Positions 30,459 to 42,977 of a stretch of 64,000 nt of DNA are shown piece by piece. Within the stretch, counting starts at the first letter, position 1. Each line of letters starts with the position of its first letter. This DNA comes from Pyrenopolyporus hunteri (Eukaryota > Ascomycota > Sordariomycetes > Xylariales > Hypoxylaceae). Where the stretch lies: the NCBI GenBank assembly GCA_902806595.1, contig CADCXC010000037.1, forward strand, positions 62,001 through 126,000. The letters run 5' to 3'. Below the pieces are notes generated by a model that had not been told where the DNA came from, ran no database searches, and saw nothing but the letters and a program-made list of their open reading frames with translations. Position numbers and translations under genes: made by a program.

Positions 30459-33400
30459 GGCCCACGAAGCAGGCTATGGCAACTAGGCTTGGGTTTTCGG
30501 AGCTGAGCACTTCTACGACTGCATGTGCGTTTCAGGTGGGGTCCATTTCCAGGGAGTTCCCCTTTCTACCTAACCTGCTTATACCGGCGTTAAGGGGTAA
30601 CATTTTGACTTTGACACCTTGTAAGTCACGTCTCTGCCGAAACACCAACTATTTTCGATACGCTCATACGATCTAGTCTTTTCAATCATGTGTTATTGGA
30701 TCTACTTTTATCATTCGCAATTTGGACGGTTTTAGGAGCTTGTGTTGGGAGAGCGAGTTATCTTGGTTTCTCAATTTGTCCCCAGACATGACGTATGATG
30801 GATGTTCGATGTTTGTCGTTTCTTCCCTTATAAAATCAGATACCCTCATTTCACTTCTTTCTTCTGTTTGGAAGTCTATTATTATTATTATCCTGTTACG
30901 TAACGGTGTCTCTATCTATGTTAAGATAGGTAGTTGGGAAGGGAACTAAGGCAGTTTGTAAGACCCTATAGTTAAATACATGCTCTAGAGCTTGCGTCCC
31001 ATCAGGACATCATGCGAACTATAACCAGTGCAACCTCTCTCTAGGAAGCACGGGAAGGGATACGTGGGCACGCTCCTAAATCGGCCAGTTGAATGTTCCC
31101 ATGTCTCGCGGAATTGTTAATCTTGGCTGGTTGTCATGTGAAGGTCATAGACCGAAACATGACTTCCTAAAACATCCGATAATTAGAGGAAGCTCTATCA
31201 CTATCGTGTAATACGAGAGGTATGAATCAACGAAAATGCACTTTTTCCCTGTCCTACCAGCCCGCATATGCATGGTACAGAGGCAGGCTGTAGGGTGAAT
31301 GCCACGGGCATCCCGTGTCCCTGGAAATCGTTATCCGCGGCCAAACATTCAAACTAGCATTCGGGCCAGGCTACTCAGTTCGGACGTTTACGGCATAACA
31401 CATGATAGTCGTAGCCGGGAATCCGTCGCATCTTTTCTTGGCAAGGTTGCCTTGCGAAAGGCGGCCAACGCCCCCCCTAAATCCCTTCATCACGAGACTG
31501 CGCTCCCCAACCCCGAGGCGACGGTGTGTGTTTATGTAAGGGAATGATGTCCTCGGTTGCCGCTTATAGAAGATTCGCTTACCTCAGAAGCTTAGAAATG
31601 TCTATTAATTGCTTAGAGTAGCAATAAATAGGAATCCTAGGTGCTTGATAGCGGCTTTCAACGTCTTCATTGCTGACTTCAGCGATTTATCGGTCGTTTT
31701 TTGTTATTGATCAACCTACGTAATCTAATAGTTAGCTAATCCTATATATCGATTCCTAAGTTAGGCCTCTGCCCGACCGCGAGCGTCGTACACCTAACTG
31801 AACATCGGGAGCCTTCGTAGGTAACCGAATCGGTAGTGTGAGGCCTTTCGATCGGTGTGCCTAAATGTGGTGTATACGAATGCTGGCTAATGGGTGTTGG
31901 CGGGGAAGGAGAGTGAGGGCTTGGATGGTTCGCCGATCCCAGGGCGAATTAAGGGGAGCTGTCAGCCGCGGACCATGCCTTGCCGTAAAGGAAGGAGGTT
32001 GTGGTGATATTTTTGGCGCACTGCTCCGCTCCCTGCTATCAGGACATGGAGATGTACGTATACAACAGCTTTCGATGTTGCCAAGCCACGCTCATGTTTT
32101 CTATCGATCGAGCTGTAGGGCCGGAAGCACGTGTGCGTAATCCAATGTCATCATGGACAGCTCAGCATCGGTGTCACCGAATTTATCGATACTCAGTTAG
32201 CCTTGCGAAAGTGCAATTCTGGGTTCCTGTTGTTTCGTCTGAGCATCCCGCAAACCGAACTATCCCAAACCAAACGCGCAAACACGGAAAAGTTCGTGTT
32301 ATCCCCGGGGTTGCGTACATACGTAGGAAGTTTGACGACGAACGCTAAGTATGCGCTGTCAAAGGCGGCCACCTATCAGACAGAAAGGAGGGAGGCAAGG
32401 ATGACCGGTTTGCTTAGGGTAGACAGACGCTAGTGATGTGTAAAATGATCTTCTAACGCTCACAAAGGTGCGGGAGAGACCGTTAATAGATATCGATTAC
32501 TATGGATCGGGGTGGATGATCAGCCAAGGTGAATCGGCTTCTGGACCTCGAACCCCGAGGAATATTTTCCTTGGCGATCGACTCGTTTATGAAGGAAGGC
32601 AGCAGTATCGCAGCAGCCGCAGTGGCGGTGCTTGTGACGCGGGTATATCATAGGTATATGTATATGTATACCTAGGTAAAGGTTTAGGTAAGGTGGTACA
32701 TGTACCTTAATACCGCACCTAGGTGATGTATACTATAGTAGAGGATGTAAGTCAATTGGCGCATACAGTAAGTACCCGAGTACATGTGAGTACTTAAAAC
32801 CAAAACAGGTAAGTCCCCCGCCTCCAGCTGGGTTCCGCCATGGTAGTAAGTGTACCTAGGTACCCAAGTACCCAGGGTTTTTCCACTTCGACTCGAGTCT
32901 CTGGCGAATCGAAGCTCCCGTTTCGTTTCCCAAAGATTTCCCTCTCCACCAAATCCAAGAAACGAGGGCAAAGGGGAAAGGGTCCCCTTCCTTTCAGCCC
33001 TGCTGGGCGGTACCCGCTTTCCAATCTCCCACTACATACGGTTGCAGTCGTATATCGTGATAGGCAGAAAGGAAGGGGAAGATCAACGACAATCGAGATA
33101 GAGACACTCCTACGTCATGTATCGAATGCCATGAAGCTATTCTGCAACCTCGATACATCACATATGTGAGTCATCATGCTCTGCATTGCTCTCTGCATTG
33201 CTCTGCTTCCATCGAACGCGTCTCTGTTTTTATCGATTGGTCTCCAGATACCATTAAAGCGACCTTGCCAGCCTGCATAACGTGTTGTCCGTTTTGACTG
33301 ATCCGGCTGACCTGACTGGCCAGGCATCTCTGCGGGCATTCTGCACGCCCACGCGAAGGCCGGCTTACTTTACGCACTTGCGCGGAAACCACCACCAGGA

Positions 33401-34422
33401 TCAAGATCGCACTTGAGAACGGGGTTTTCACAATCCTTGCGCCAACTCGACTGACCTACATATGGGTTGCGACCTAGATCACGCTCCTGGCTAACCGTTT
33501 CGATGGCTTGAGGCACAAGGCGGCCACCGCGACTTGCTCGGTTTTCGGTGTAAAACTGGCAGGCCATTATTTCCAATCCATCCCAAGGGGGGCAGCACAA
33601 GATGCCGTCTAACAGTACTAGGCCCTTCCGGCTCTATCCTTCCATTTCTCTTCCGTTCGCATTTTCCCCGTGCTGTCAATTGCGCGTTGCGCGCTGCGTG
33701 GCATCCGCTGCGTAGGAGTGGCATGATGGCAAGGCGTTCCCGCCTCTTCCTCTTCGCTCAATTCACGGTAGAGTGTAGGTAGGGAACAAGTGTTTCCACC
33801 TCCCGAATCCCCAGACTCCCAGATTCGGTTATGCGTAGAATTTTCGGGTAAGATGACCCTTGGATCAGTTTGAGGCTCATCCGTCGGAAAGGATGATATA
33901 GACTAGGGACCCCGTTGCCTGGGGTATATGTAGGTAGGTTATGACTCTATCGCATAGAGGCAGCCGGCTAGCCACATCCCATTTAGTACCGACACCTGCA
34001 CCTATCTGCCGCGCTCATAGTTTGCTGTTAGTCTCGTGGTATAAGTGTTATACATGCACAAAGAGTCAATCGAAACTCAAGGCAGAAACTGGCCACTCAT
34101 ATATCATAGTTTCTATATTACCTTGTTTAAACCTTGCACTTTTCTCTCCACAACTCTTTCCATATTCCGTTTTATAACACAGTCTCTTCATCACCCCGTC
34201 TACCCTATATTATAGAGCACTTTAGCTACGTGGATATTATCGTCAAACTCCGTCCTTATACCCTCTTAGTGACCAAAGGCTACCTCGTCGTCATATCCCC
34301 GCTCGTCTAGAGTTATCAACTACTCCTATTTGTTGAGCACCTCACGCCGTCTGCTCGACCTACATTATCACCTAGGCGCCTATAAAGAACCTACTGCTTT
34401 TAGCAGTAGCATTTGCGACGGA
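30459..34422. other. Gene-free stretch
   Basis: Nearly 4 kb between the two coiled-coil genes. It contains TATATGTATACCTAGGTA-type motifs at 32650-32700 and palindromic GTACCTAGGTAC near 32850. Reading frames of 60-115 codons overlap on both strands at 32.0-33.8 kb but none resembles a protein. A C/T-rich stretch at 34130-34200 could be the leader of the next gene. Confidence 0.45.
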
Positions 34423-35364
34423 ATGTCGGACAAGCGCGTCAAGTTCCAGGATTCAACAGGAGGAAAGGGGCCGTCGAGAAGTTATCGTGGCCGCGAACTC
34501 GGTCACGATTCTGGCGTTGGTTCGTCATCTAGTGAACAGGCTAGTTTTGGTGGAAGACCTGATCGTAGATTCACAGGCGAGGACTACGAAGATCAGCTTA
34601 ACAACGTCGGCGCTCTCCAAGAAGCACTAGGGCAAGCAAACCAGAAGGTCGAACGACTTGAGAAGCAATGTGCCGACCTTGACGCTGAATTAACCAGAGC
34701 ACACAGAGACACTCGAGAAACGGAGAAACTATACCGGGAGGAATGTGAACGCACAGAGAGGCTCCAGCTACTCGCAAACAACCTCGAGGCGGAGAGAGTA
34801 GCACAGGAGGAACAGATCGTTGAACTCAAACTCGACTACGACGAAATGAGGGACCAGCGCGACGAGTTCCGGGCAAAATACCTCAGCATAACGGATCCGG
34901 TCATAGACAGTACGATGAGAGGCGGCTCCGGTGAGCCATCGTCTCCTCGATTAAGGCGTTCGGGGAGCAAGCATGACTTAAAGGGTCAGAAGGAGCCAAA
35001 GGGTTCTACTAGGAAGAGCACGGAACAAAGGGAGGAGAAGGCCAGTTCAGTACGCCAGCGTCACCGAAGTCCAAGTGTCAGCGTAAGAACAGGTGCTCGC
35101 TCCAGTAGCAAGAAGCCATATATCGAAAGGATGCCTAGGGCTCCGAGTCCGTCCTTAAGGTACGCAGGCAATTATATTACTGGTCCTGCCAACTTGCCTC
35201 CCGAACCAATAGGTCCGGCATTCCACTCTTGCGTCCCGCGAACATCCCAGCCACCGGGGCCATCCTCGTATCCAAACACCCGCGACTACCCACAGACAGG
35301 AAACTACATACCGTACCCCTTACACGACCATCGTGGCGAGCAACGCGGCCGCAGGAGGGATTGA
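34423..35364 (+). CDS. Hypothetical coiled-coil protein, 313 aa, basic and disordered C-terminus
   Basis: The first ATG is at 34423; the open frame extends 31 codons upstream only from a TTG. The N-terminus (MSDKRVKFQD) leads to a RELGHDSGVGSSSSE segment at about 26-40, a DSGxGS-like motif resembling phosphodegrons read by beta-TrCP-type F-box proteins (resemblance only). Residues 58-165 form a coiled coil rich in Glu, Leu and Arg. The remainder is Arg/Ser/Pro-rich and ends RGRRRD, likely disordered. No introns are needed. The gene resembles in layout the coiled-coil gene 4 kb upstream, but I see no sustained identity. Function unknown. Confidence 0.7.
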   Translation: MSDKRVKFQDSTGGKGPSRSYRGRELGHDSGVGSSSSEQASFGGRPDRRFTGEDYEDQLNNVGALQEALGQANQKVERLEKQCADLDAELTRAHRDTRETEKLYREECERTERLQLLANNLEAERVAQEEQIVELKLDYDEMRDQRDEFRAKYLSITDPVIDSTMRGGSGEPSSPRLRRSGSKHDLKGQKEPKGSTRKSTEQREEKASSVRQRHRSPSVSVRTGARSSSKKPYIERMPRAPSPSLRYAGNYITGPANLPPEPIGPAFHSCVPRTSQPPGPSSYPNTRDYPQTGNYIPYPLHDHRGEQRGRRRD

Positions 35365-38163
35365 AGCTACCGCTGCCCCCGAGATGATAACTTTTATTCA
35401 AGCGACGATGGTGACGAAGTGATCGGTGCTGGTTGTGCAGCTATCCATTTCAAGACGGATGCCGGTACCCGCCTCCCATTGTGCCAAACGCATTGATTCA
35501 TATTCATAAAGCCAATAGCCAGGGTCTTTCGATGGCATGTAACATCATCTTGTAATACATGTACGAAACCCTCTCGTTGGTATCGCTCAGGTGTGTTTAC
35601 AACACTACGGTCGCACCTCTCCATCTGAGCCGAAGCCGCTTCCGTTGCCAAGATCGAATTTGCGCACGCCTCGTCCATATAACTGGGCTCGGGTCACGTT
35701 GCTTTCCACGAGACTTACTACCTTATTACAGTAGCTCGTTGTGTTACCCACAATGGATCTGTGGCATCTTTTCATCCCGTTGCTATCTACTAGGTTGACC
35801 CCGTCCACGGTGGTGAAAATCCTCGACGTTACATGCTGCCAGAAGCGAGCCTTCCGGATGTGGGCCCTATCATACGCGGGCGCTGCTTGTGGCTTCGATA
35901 TGAATCTGCGGCCAGCACATCGGTGCATCATCCAGACGCTGTACAGACGAGAAAGTTTGCCACGCTCAACGTAAATCGGTGCGCCTCGGTGAGAGATATT
36001 GGAGCCCCGTGGAAGGCCGTTTTCAACAGTACGAGAATGGTCGGTTTACGCTTATACTCCAGACCCCCTCGAGCCAGATCTTGAGTTGTGCGACCATCCT
36101 TCGGAGTTACGCCATTGGGAGGAGCACAACCTATCCCTAAAGAGAATGAGGCTTCAGAAAGTTGGCGCCGCCGATATTTCATTAACCCAGGCGTGGTCGA
36201 GGTGGAAATTAATTGCGAACACGGCATATGAGACGCCCGCAGAACGATGGCTGAAGCTATACCCACATTCAACGTGATATATACAATGGTATTAAGAGAC
36301 GAGCCGTTGATTTTTTTTTTAAAAAAAAAAAAAAAAGATTCGAGAACCGCTCCGCGCTCTGGTTCTTCGGCCAGCACGAGCGAAAGCATACGGTATAAGG
36401 ATATCGGTGTAGAATGAATACAGGTAGCTTGGTCACCGGCCGAGTTTGCAGTGTCCTCGCCGCAAAGTCACTAAATAAGTATTGCTTAGCAATACGAACG
36501 CGCACCCAAGGCTCTTTAGGGGGACGATATAAGCCTGCTTGTGGAGCGTCTTTTTCCCTTTGTCTGCAGTAAGCGTTTGTTCTTCGCTTGCTTTTACCGG
36601 TATGCACATTCTCAGTGGCGTACTTTTTTGCTCAGGAGGATCGGGGCTTTAGCCAACGCCGGATAGGGTTATATTAGAACTTGGAGGATATCACTATCAA
36701 TGGGTCATTCCCGATTTTTATTCCAGATTAATCACCCTACCTGTTTACTTAGGTACCTAATTATAGCTTCATGTGAGCATGACGCTTTGTAGCCGAGAAT
36801 TAGTACGTCAACTTAAGTGCTAGGAGGTTGGGTTTTGGTTTAAGAGTATTCAGCCACTAATTACTGGAGTGTATAGGGAATAAGGGCGAATGCTCGGAAG
36901 CGTCCGAGAATACTGATTAATAATCTCGATGCAATTTTCATTCTTACCTAGGTAAATATGATACGGACGTCGCTTTCAAAAGTTCTGACAATATTATAAA
37001 TATCTGCCAGTCGTTTATTATTGCTGTCAAATGCTTCGCCAATTGGCTCATTCTATACTAGAATATGTACTATGTTATACACGCTGAATTTTAAGCAACA
37101 CCCGCTATAATTGGGTGGGTAGCCACTAAACTTTAGTGGATATTATCAAGAGTTCAGCATTGTGGGTATTAATGCTACTTTATTAAAAATAGGTAGGTAC
37201 ACTAAGTGATGACGGACCGACGAGATTATGAAACAGTCGGCAGCTCTTGTTAATATGGACAGGACTTTTAAAGGCGACATCCGTAGCATTTGTTTAATAA
37301 GTCAAACCAATAGGTATTACGACTGAAAACATATAATAGGTATCTAGGTAGTTTCCAGGTATGTTTGCGGGGTGCATAAAGCACTAGCTTCAAGAGATTC
37401 ACATCAGGTTGCTTACATTTTAGCACCGAAGTCTATTGGGGTCAGTTATTGTGTTGAAATGGAGGTAATTTCACAGCTCCATCATATCTTCAGGAGACAC
37501 CGGAAAATACAGCGGCAGTAAGACCTCGGAGCCACTGCCTCTCGCTACAATTTTTCTCGCTAGCGGCTTACATAAAGTAACTATTTCAAGTTTAAGTAGG
37601 TAGGTACTTACCTAAGTTAGGTAGGTACCTAGCTGGGGAATGATATAGGTACCTTAGGTAGCTCTTGCCTGATAATTAAATTGATTAGGTAGGTAGCTTC
37701 ATTCTAAATATGCTCGCGAGAAGACTTGCAGTACACTGTTCCCTAACCTGAGGAAGGAATACCCAACAAGGTACCGTACCGTCGTGTACCGTACCTAGCC
37801 AGTGAGGTAACATCCCACTTTTGTTACCCACGCACCTGCCTGAGCTGTGTAAAGCCTTATCCGTGCACCAACCTACGCTACAGCACACCTGAAGACCCTT
37901 AAATGCCTTGGAACATAATTCTCTACGGCTCTAAAATAACATCGCGTACTCACTAACCAAGACGTTACGCGACCTTGTTACAAGCTTCGTCACCGGGTTC
38001 ACGATTTAGCCAAGGACTCCACTCTTTACCCATCCAACCTTCCCAGGTACCTGCATATGTAATTTGTACTTGGACTTCTTTCACGACGATATCTCCCACT
38101 TCAATTTCCAATATTCACTTAACCTTCACTTCACGATCAAGCACCGTCGTTGTGCCCTACAAG
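35365..38163. other. Gene-free stretch
   Basis: 2.8 kb between two plus-strand genes. A perfect T10/A16-type palindromic tract lies at 36310-36336, and TAGGTA/ACCTAAGTTAGGTAGG motifs at 37594-37690. Several overlapping ORFs at 35394-36390 on both strands (up to 153 codons) match nothing I know and have no consistent splice pattern. A TATTA-rich area at 36950-37200 is otherwise featureless. Confidence 0.45.
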
Positions 38164-39102
38164 ATGGCGCCGCCAAGCACCTTCTGGTACTTCAACAACC
38201 TGCCGAAGGAGCTTCGCATCTTGATATGGGAGTACCACTTCGAGAGCGCTCGTCTTCACGTGGTCCATCCCGCACCCGAGAGCCAAAATCGGAATCCGAA
38301 GAGAGAGGTTCTCTTGTTTCACTGCACCGTCCTGGATTCTGCCACCAACCTGGTTATCGTCGATGGCCGTCCGCCCTCCTCTCTAATCAACCATGAGGCC
38401 CATACCGTGGCCGTCTCGTGCCGGCGAATTTGGACCCCGGTTAAGTTCGGCAAGGATCTCGCCGACTCTGTCACGTCGGGCCGCGCTCGCGTGCCTCTCC
38501 AATTCGCCTTGACGCTCGCCTCCGGCTTCCCTGCCGAGCGCAACGACGCCCAGCTACAGAGACACCCTGTCTACGTCGATTGGGACCGCGACATGCTCTA
38601 CCTCTGCGTCTCTCACGCCGAGCAGGCTTTCTGGTCCTTGCGCTCTGTGCCCTGGAGAGACCAGGTGCAGAAACTGGCCGTGCTTGTGCCCCAGAGCGAG
38701 TTCGATAGAGCGATCCCGTTCGGGCCCACGGATCCTATCCGGGAGGTCCTCGAGTCCATGACAGATCTCAAGGAATTATTCGTTGTGCTGGTCCCCGATC
38801 CCGTCCCGACAGCCTCTATCGCTGCCAGCCCCACCCCCACCACAACCACTCCTCCAGCTCCTACTATGTCTAGGCGGATTACTAGTCTTCCAAAAGACAA
38901 GTTCGGCTTTGTCCCGTACGTCGAGTATCTCCAGGAGGCGGGCCTTGCAAGCAACCACATCCTATACGCCCGCACGGCCATGTCTTTTCGTGAGGCCCTC
39001 ATCGGCTTACCGAGAAACATCAGGCTTGAGAGGGTCGTCGATGTGGACTGCCTCTCCTGTGCCTTCGGATACCATCGACGAACTTACCTCCCCCATATCT
39101 GA
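38164..39102 (+). CDS. 2EXR-domain protein, 312 aa
   Basis: Chosen start is the ATG at 38164; the frame is open 63 codons further up but only from TTG. The N-terminus STFWYFNNLPKELRILIWEY is the 2EXR signature (F-x2-LP-x-E-[LI]-R-x2-[IV]-W), a module greatly expanded in filamentous ascomycetes whose function is not known. The domain continues through RRIW, the VYVDWDRDMLYLC strand and the central WRDQVQKLAV segment. A short Thr/Pro-rich linker (about 215-235) interrupts the C-terminal part. Single exon. No signal peptide or membrane segment. Confidence 0.85.
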   Translation: MAPPSTFWYFNNLPKELRILIWEYHFESARLHVVHPAPESQNRNPKREVLLFHCTVLDSATNLVIVDGRPPSSLINHEAHTVAVSCRRIWTPVKFGKDLADSVTSGRARVPLQFALTLASGFPAERNDAQLQRHPVYVDWDRDMLYLCVSHAEQAFWSLRSVPWRDQVQKLAVLVPQSEFDRAIPFGPTDPIREVLESMTDLKELFVVLVPDPVPTASIAASPTPTTTTPPAPTMSRRITSLPKDKFGFVPYVEYLQEAGLASNHILYARTAMSFREALIGLPRNIRLERVVDVDCLSCAFGYHRRTYLPHI

Positions 39103-41766
39103 GTTATACTCACCTCGGCCTACTCTGCTGTCACTGCGTTATTTTCGCTCCTGGCCACCGAAACGGCTACGGGATTATTCGAATTTGTGCGAATCTCAGT
39201 TTCCAAGTTTGAGGAAAAATTGCGAACCCGGGTCACTATTCAAGGTACTATACTCTCCTTATGATTATGAAACATAATTCGAAGCTATATATATGTCATA
39301 CTAACTAGAGCACTAATAGACATTACATCAGAATAATCCTATTCTCTCGCATCTCAAAACGAAATGTCCCACGACTCAGGGTTCATTTAGTCAACGATAG
39401 ACGAAGCCCGACGTTTATATCTCATCTACGCACATAACAACTCATGCTTCATGCATTGAAATGCTCAATCGGCTTTTAGAAATCATCAAACTTTCCGAAA
39501 GGATGCTGTCATTTGCCACTCCTAATTCCCTCGGGTTAGTGAGTTACTCACCGATCATCGATCTGCGGAGCACAGCCAAAGCACCATCTCTACCTCTCAC
39601 GGCCAGTACTATTGGCGAATCATTCATGTCCCTAGTCAATGATACCACCGGTGAATTTATCGGCCTCATCCCGACGAGCCACGAGGTTGCGCGTAGGGGC
39701 TTGGGCAGTCGGGGGGAGAGTGGAATATGGAAAATCATGCGATGATGTCCCTATCGTACTTGATTCTACCAAAGGAAAAGGCAAGGTCCGGGTTTGCGTA
39801 CGTCGGTGGAATATGCTGCGCGCTGGTTTAGCTCCTAAGGATAGTATCAAGATGCTGAGCCAAGAGAGCCAGCAGTCAATCCAATAAATAGATTGAAATT
39901 GCTGCTTTCGCAACACGTCCTATGTGCTCGTTTCCCTAAGGTAGTTCGTTATGCATATATCTCCGCGAATCGAACACCATGTTAGCTATTGAAGCATAAC
40001 GAGGATGATGCGGTCTTAAACAAGTGACCGGACGCGCCGGGGTAGAAGGCAGGCAGACGCTAGACTAAACCCCGGGCCTACGAGAGGGCCATCGCGGAGA
40101 TAATAAGCATTAGGTACTCGAGCTAATTCTTTTGGTAGGCTAAGCCCGCACGCCACATTTTCCTAGCCATAAATTATTTATCTCTCAGATCCATCCCCGT
40201 TGAAGATGCAGATCCTTTCTCTTTGACCTGTTGATTTATATATGTGCCTACCTATCTACCAAGGTAAATATATGATTTAGGCTCCCTAGCCAAAGATAAC
40301 ATTGCGTAAATCCGAGCCGAAATGGAGACTTCAACTCTCAGTGACTGGCGGCTTATTTAGGTGACTAGCCGGCGTATTCACCTTCACCGAGGTGCGCTAA
40401 TATACATAGTAGGTGCTAAGAGCTGCATATAATAAGTAATATCTATGTACGTACCTACGTAGTATACCAAGACGCCAGCTTAAATTCTATCGTAAATATG
40501 CTGCAACGTCAGTGACGGAAGGTGCAGGGTGTCTTGCATTAGCCTATCACCGCCGAGACGGGCTACCACGGTGGCGGGAATAGCGGCTCGGATGTTCCCG
40601 CTAACACCCGCACCCCACGCACGTTGCGCTGAAGGGAAGATCCCGTATCGGCGGTTTGATTATCTCGGGTAGGTGATCTCATCCTACCTAGGTATCAAAC
40701 CTGGGGGTTGTTTCAAACTTTTCGTTTCCTACGCACTAATCTACAAAATAGGGACGTTAACGACCTAACTGATGGATTACTTCGTTATGTGAGCATTCTA
40801 TTTAAGTCATTTTAGCCATGCATGGACATGGCAGACAGCTATAGACGCAGTAACTAAAGTCAACCCCTCCAGTTCACTTGGGCCCGTGGTAGGCGACCGA
40901 GCACCCCTTACAAGCCGATCGGTTGAAGTAACTCGAGAATCTTATTTCAAGAGCTTACTTGACTCTTCGCAGTACTATGCAGCTCCTACTCGGGGGTCAA
41001 CATGTCTCTATGGATTAGCTATTCCGGCATGCGGATTCAGAAATATATTCTAAGTACCGGCCTTCCATTTGCACATGGTTCCCCGACGGCAATATCTAGA
41101 AGACAAAGCATAACTAGCACTAGCGACACCATATGCTAAATTCAGGAACTTAATAGATACCCAGGTACTCTAATAGGATAGCTACATGTCATTAGTAACC
41201 TAGGCGGCCCCAAGATACCAGCTCCCACAAGTCTCCGGAATTACCACCGGCCTACCTGATTTTAAACCTTATGTTTCCCAATTCCAGTGCCTTTTCTTAG
41301 CACGCCCACCGCCTTACCCATATGAATTTCTTGAATGCACTTTCATGAGCCCTACTCCTACTCTGGGCGGGCTACAGCGGCTGACGGGGCAACCCGTGCG
41401 AGCGGTCCGAACAGCGTGATCGGCAAGAGGGTCACCTCCGCGCAGTATCGTCGGTCTAACCGAGAACGATTCTCAAATGTATTCGACGAAAACGTGCTAC
41501 GCGTTCTCTAGCCTCTACGAATGGCTAAAGGGGACTTGTACGACGATGTTAAACTGCTCTTTATTTACCGACGATAATATCCCTAGCTAGCGCTATTCAT
41601 AACCAAATATTAATATAACGCCTAAGAGGTACCTAGGTAATGCGAGGAGATACTACCATTTAACAGTGGCTGGCTGGCGCACGCATCGGTCCGTGGCTAA
41701 CTAAAGGTGTAACACCTCTTTTCCTGATCAGAAAAACGACAAGTCCAATTGTCGCCGTTGGAGTTT
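39103..41766. other. Gene-free stretch, convergent flanks
   Basis: 2.7 kb between the 2EXR gene (+) and the APH-like gene (-). Motifs of the TACCTAGGTA type occur at about 40443-40465, 40683-40692 and 41628-41640. ORFs near 39461-39916 overlap on both strands without recognisable content. Confidence 0.45.
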
Positions 41767-42977
41767 CTATTCCACATCAGGGAGGGATTCCACAAGCTCA
41801 ACCGTCTTATGGTCAACTATGGCAGCCCCGTACCTCTCGCACATAGCGTGCACGCGCTCCACGTTTTGCAATTCGCTAGGGGCCAGAAGCCAGTTAAACC
41901 CGGAGAGCATGGACTTCCGGTATTCTTGGATGACCTCCTCGTCCTTCGACGAAAGGGCCGGGCCGCCGAACTTAGCTAGCGCGTCGAGGTAGTGGTCCAG
42001 GATGCGCATCTCGTGCGCCCGTCTATCTTCGACGGTCAAGCTACCCGAGACGAAGTACGCGACGTCGTGGAAGGCCGAGCCGAGGTGGATGCTCTGCCAG
42101 TCGAGGAACCGCGGCGCCCCGTCCGCCGTGAACGTGTTCCCGACGTGCGCGTCGCCGTGCACCAAGCACCGGAACCTCGGGTTCCGCGAGCCGAAGTGCT
42201 TCTTGAGGACCGCCCGGATCCGCTTCTCGTCCTTGACGATGTCGGGGACCGGCGGCCGGTCCACGCCGAGCATGAGGTCGTCCCAGCGCAAGCATAGGGC
42301 CCAGATCAGCTGCTCGTAGAACTCGGGTACGGCCCACGGGTAGTCGGACAGCTTCTTGCCCCACGTCCCCGCGTGCAAGCCCGCGAGCTGCTCGACGGCC
42401 GCCATGACCCGCTCGACCGGCCAGGCCTCGAGCGGCTCACCGAACTTCACCCCGAAAGCCGTGAGATCGTCCATGATTACGAGACCTTGGCTGTCGTCCT
42501 TGCCGGCCCAGTATGACTTGGGCAGGTTGATGTGGACGAGGCTCGGGGCGACGCCGCTGAAGAAGTCGGACTCGCGTTGGTACATGTTTAGGAGAATATC
42601 GTGGTACCGCGCCATGAAAACAGGGTTGAATCCGCCTTTGACGCAGATCCTCTTCGGCAGCGACTATACGTGTACCCTCTTAGTTTAAATCGTTCTTCGA
42701 GCTGGTTACTCGGAGAAACCACGGCGAGTCGTGGTGTGAAGAACAGGTATGGAATAAGACATACAGCCTTAGTATCTCCCCCCAGTGCTTCCACGCCGTC
42801 ATCGTCGTAAGTCAAGGTAATGAAGAGTTTGCTAGCACTCGCATTTAGAATTGATTTGGTGAGTTCGATGGCTTTGACCTTGTGGCCGAGGACTTCGGAA
42901 AGCCACGAGGCCGTTACTTCCTCTGGCGATAAAGGGAGCTTCTTGTTCCCGGGTGACGATAGATGGCCGTTAGACAT
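41767..42977 (-). CDS. APH-fold phosphotransferase (aminoglycoside phosphotransferase/choline kinase-like)
   Basis: Two exons, 42765-42977 and 41767-42663, phase 0, 369 residues. Members use a eukaryotic protein-kinase-like fold to phosphorylate small molecules; the fungal clade is mostly uncharacterised. Evident motifs are the Brenner-type catalytic loop LVHGDAHVGN at 238-247 (Asp242 the expected base, Asn247 a metal ligand) and the metal-binding LDWQ (Asp259), the equivalent of kinase DFG. The segment RICVKGGFNP just after the splice joins the N-lobe and contains the likely ATP-anchoring Lys. Coding GC is high, about 60 percent, compared with the flanks. No signal peptide. Substrate unknown; antibiotic resistance should not be assumed. 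Confidence 0.85.

Noticed and set aside
35394..36390. Cluster of overlapping ORFs on both strands
   Set aside because: No recognisable protein and no consistent splice pattern; reading the frames gave no motif, so no gene is claimed, though a short or decayed gene cannot be excluded.
41992..42364. ORFs over 100 codons in other frames of the APH-like gene
   Set aside because: High-GC shadows with Arg/Pro/Ala bias; the real frame has the HGD...N and LDW motifs.
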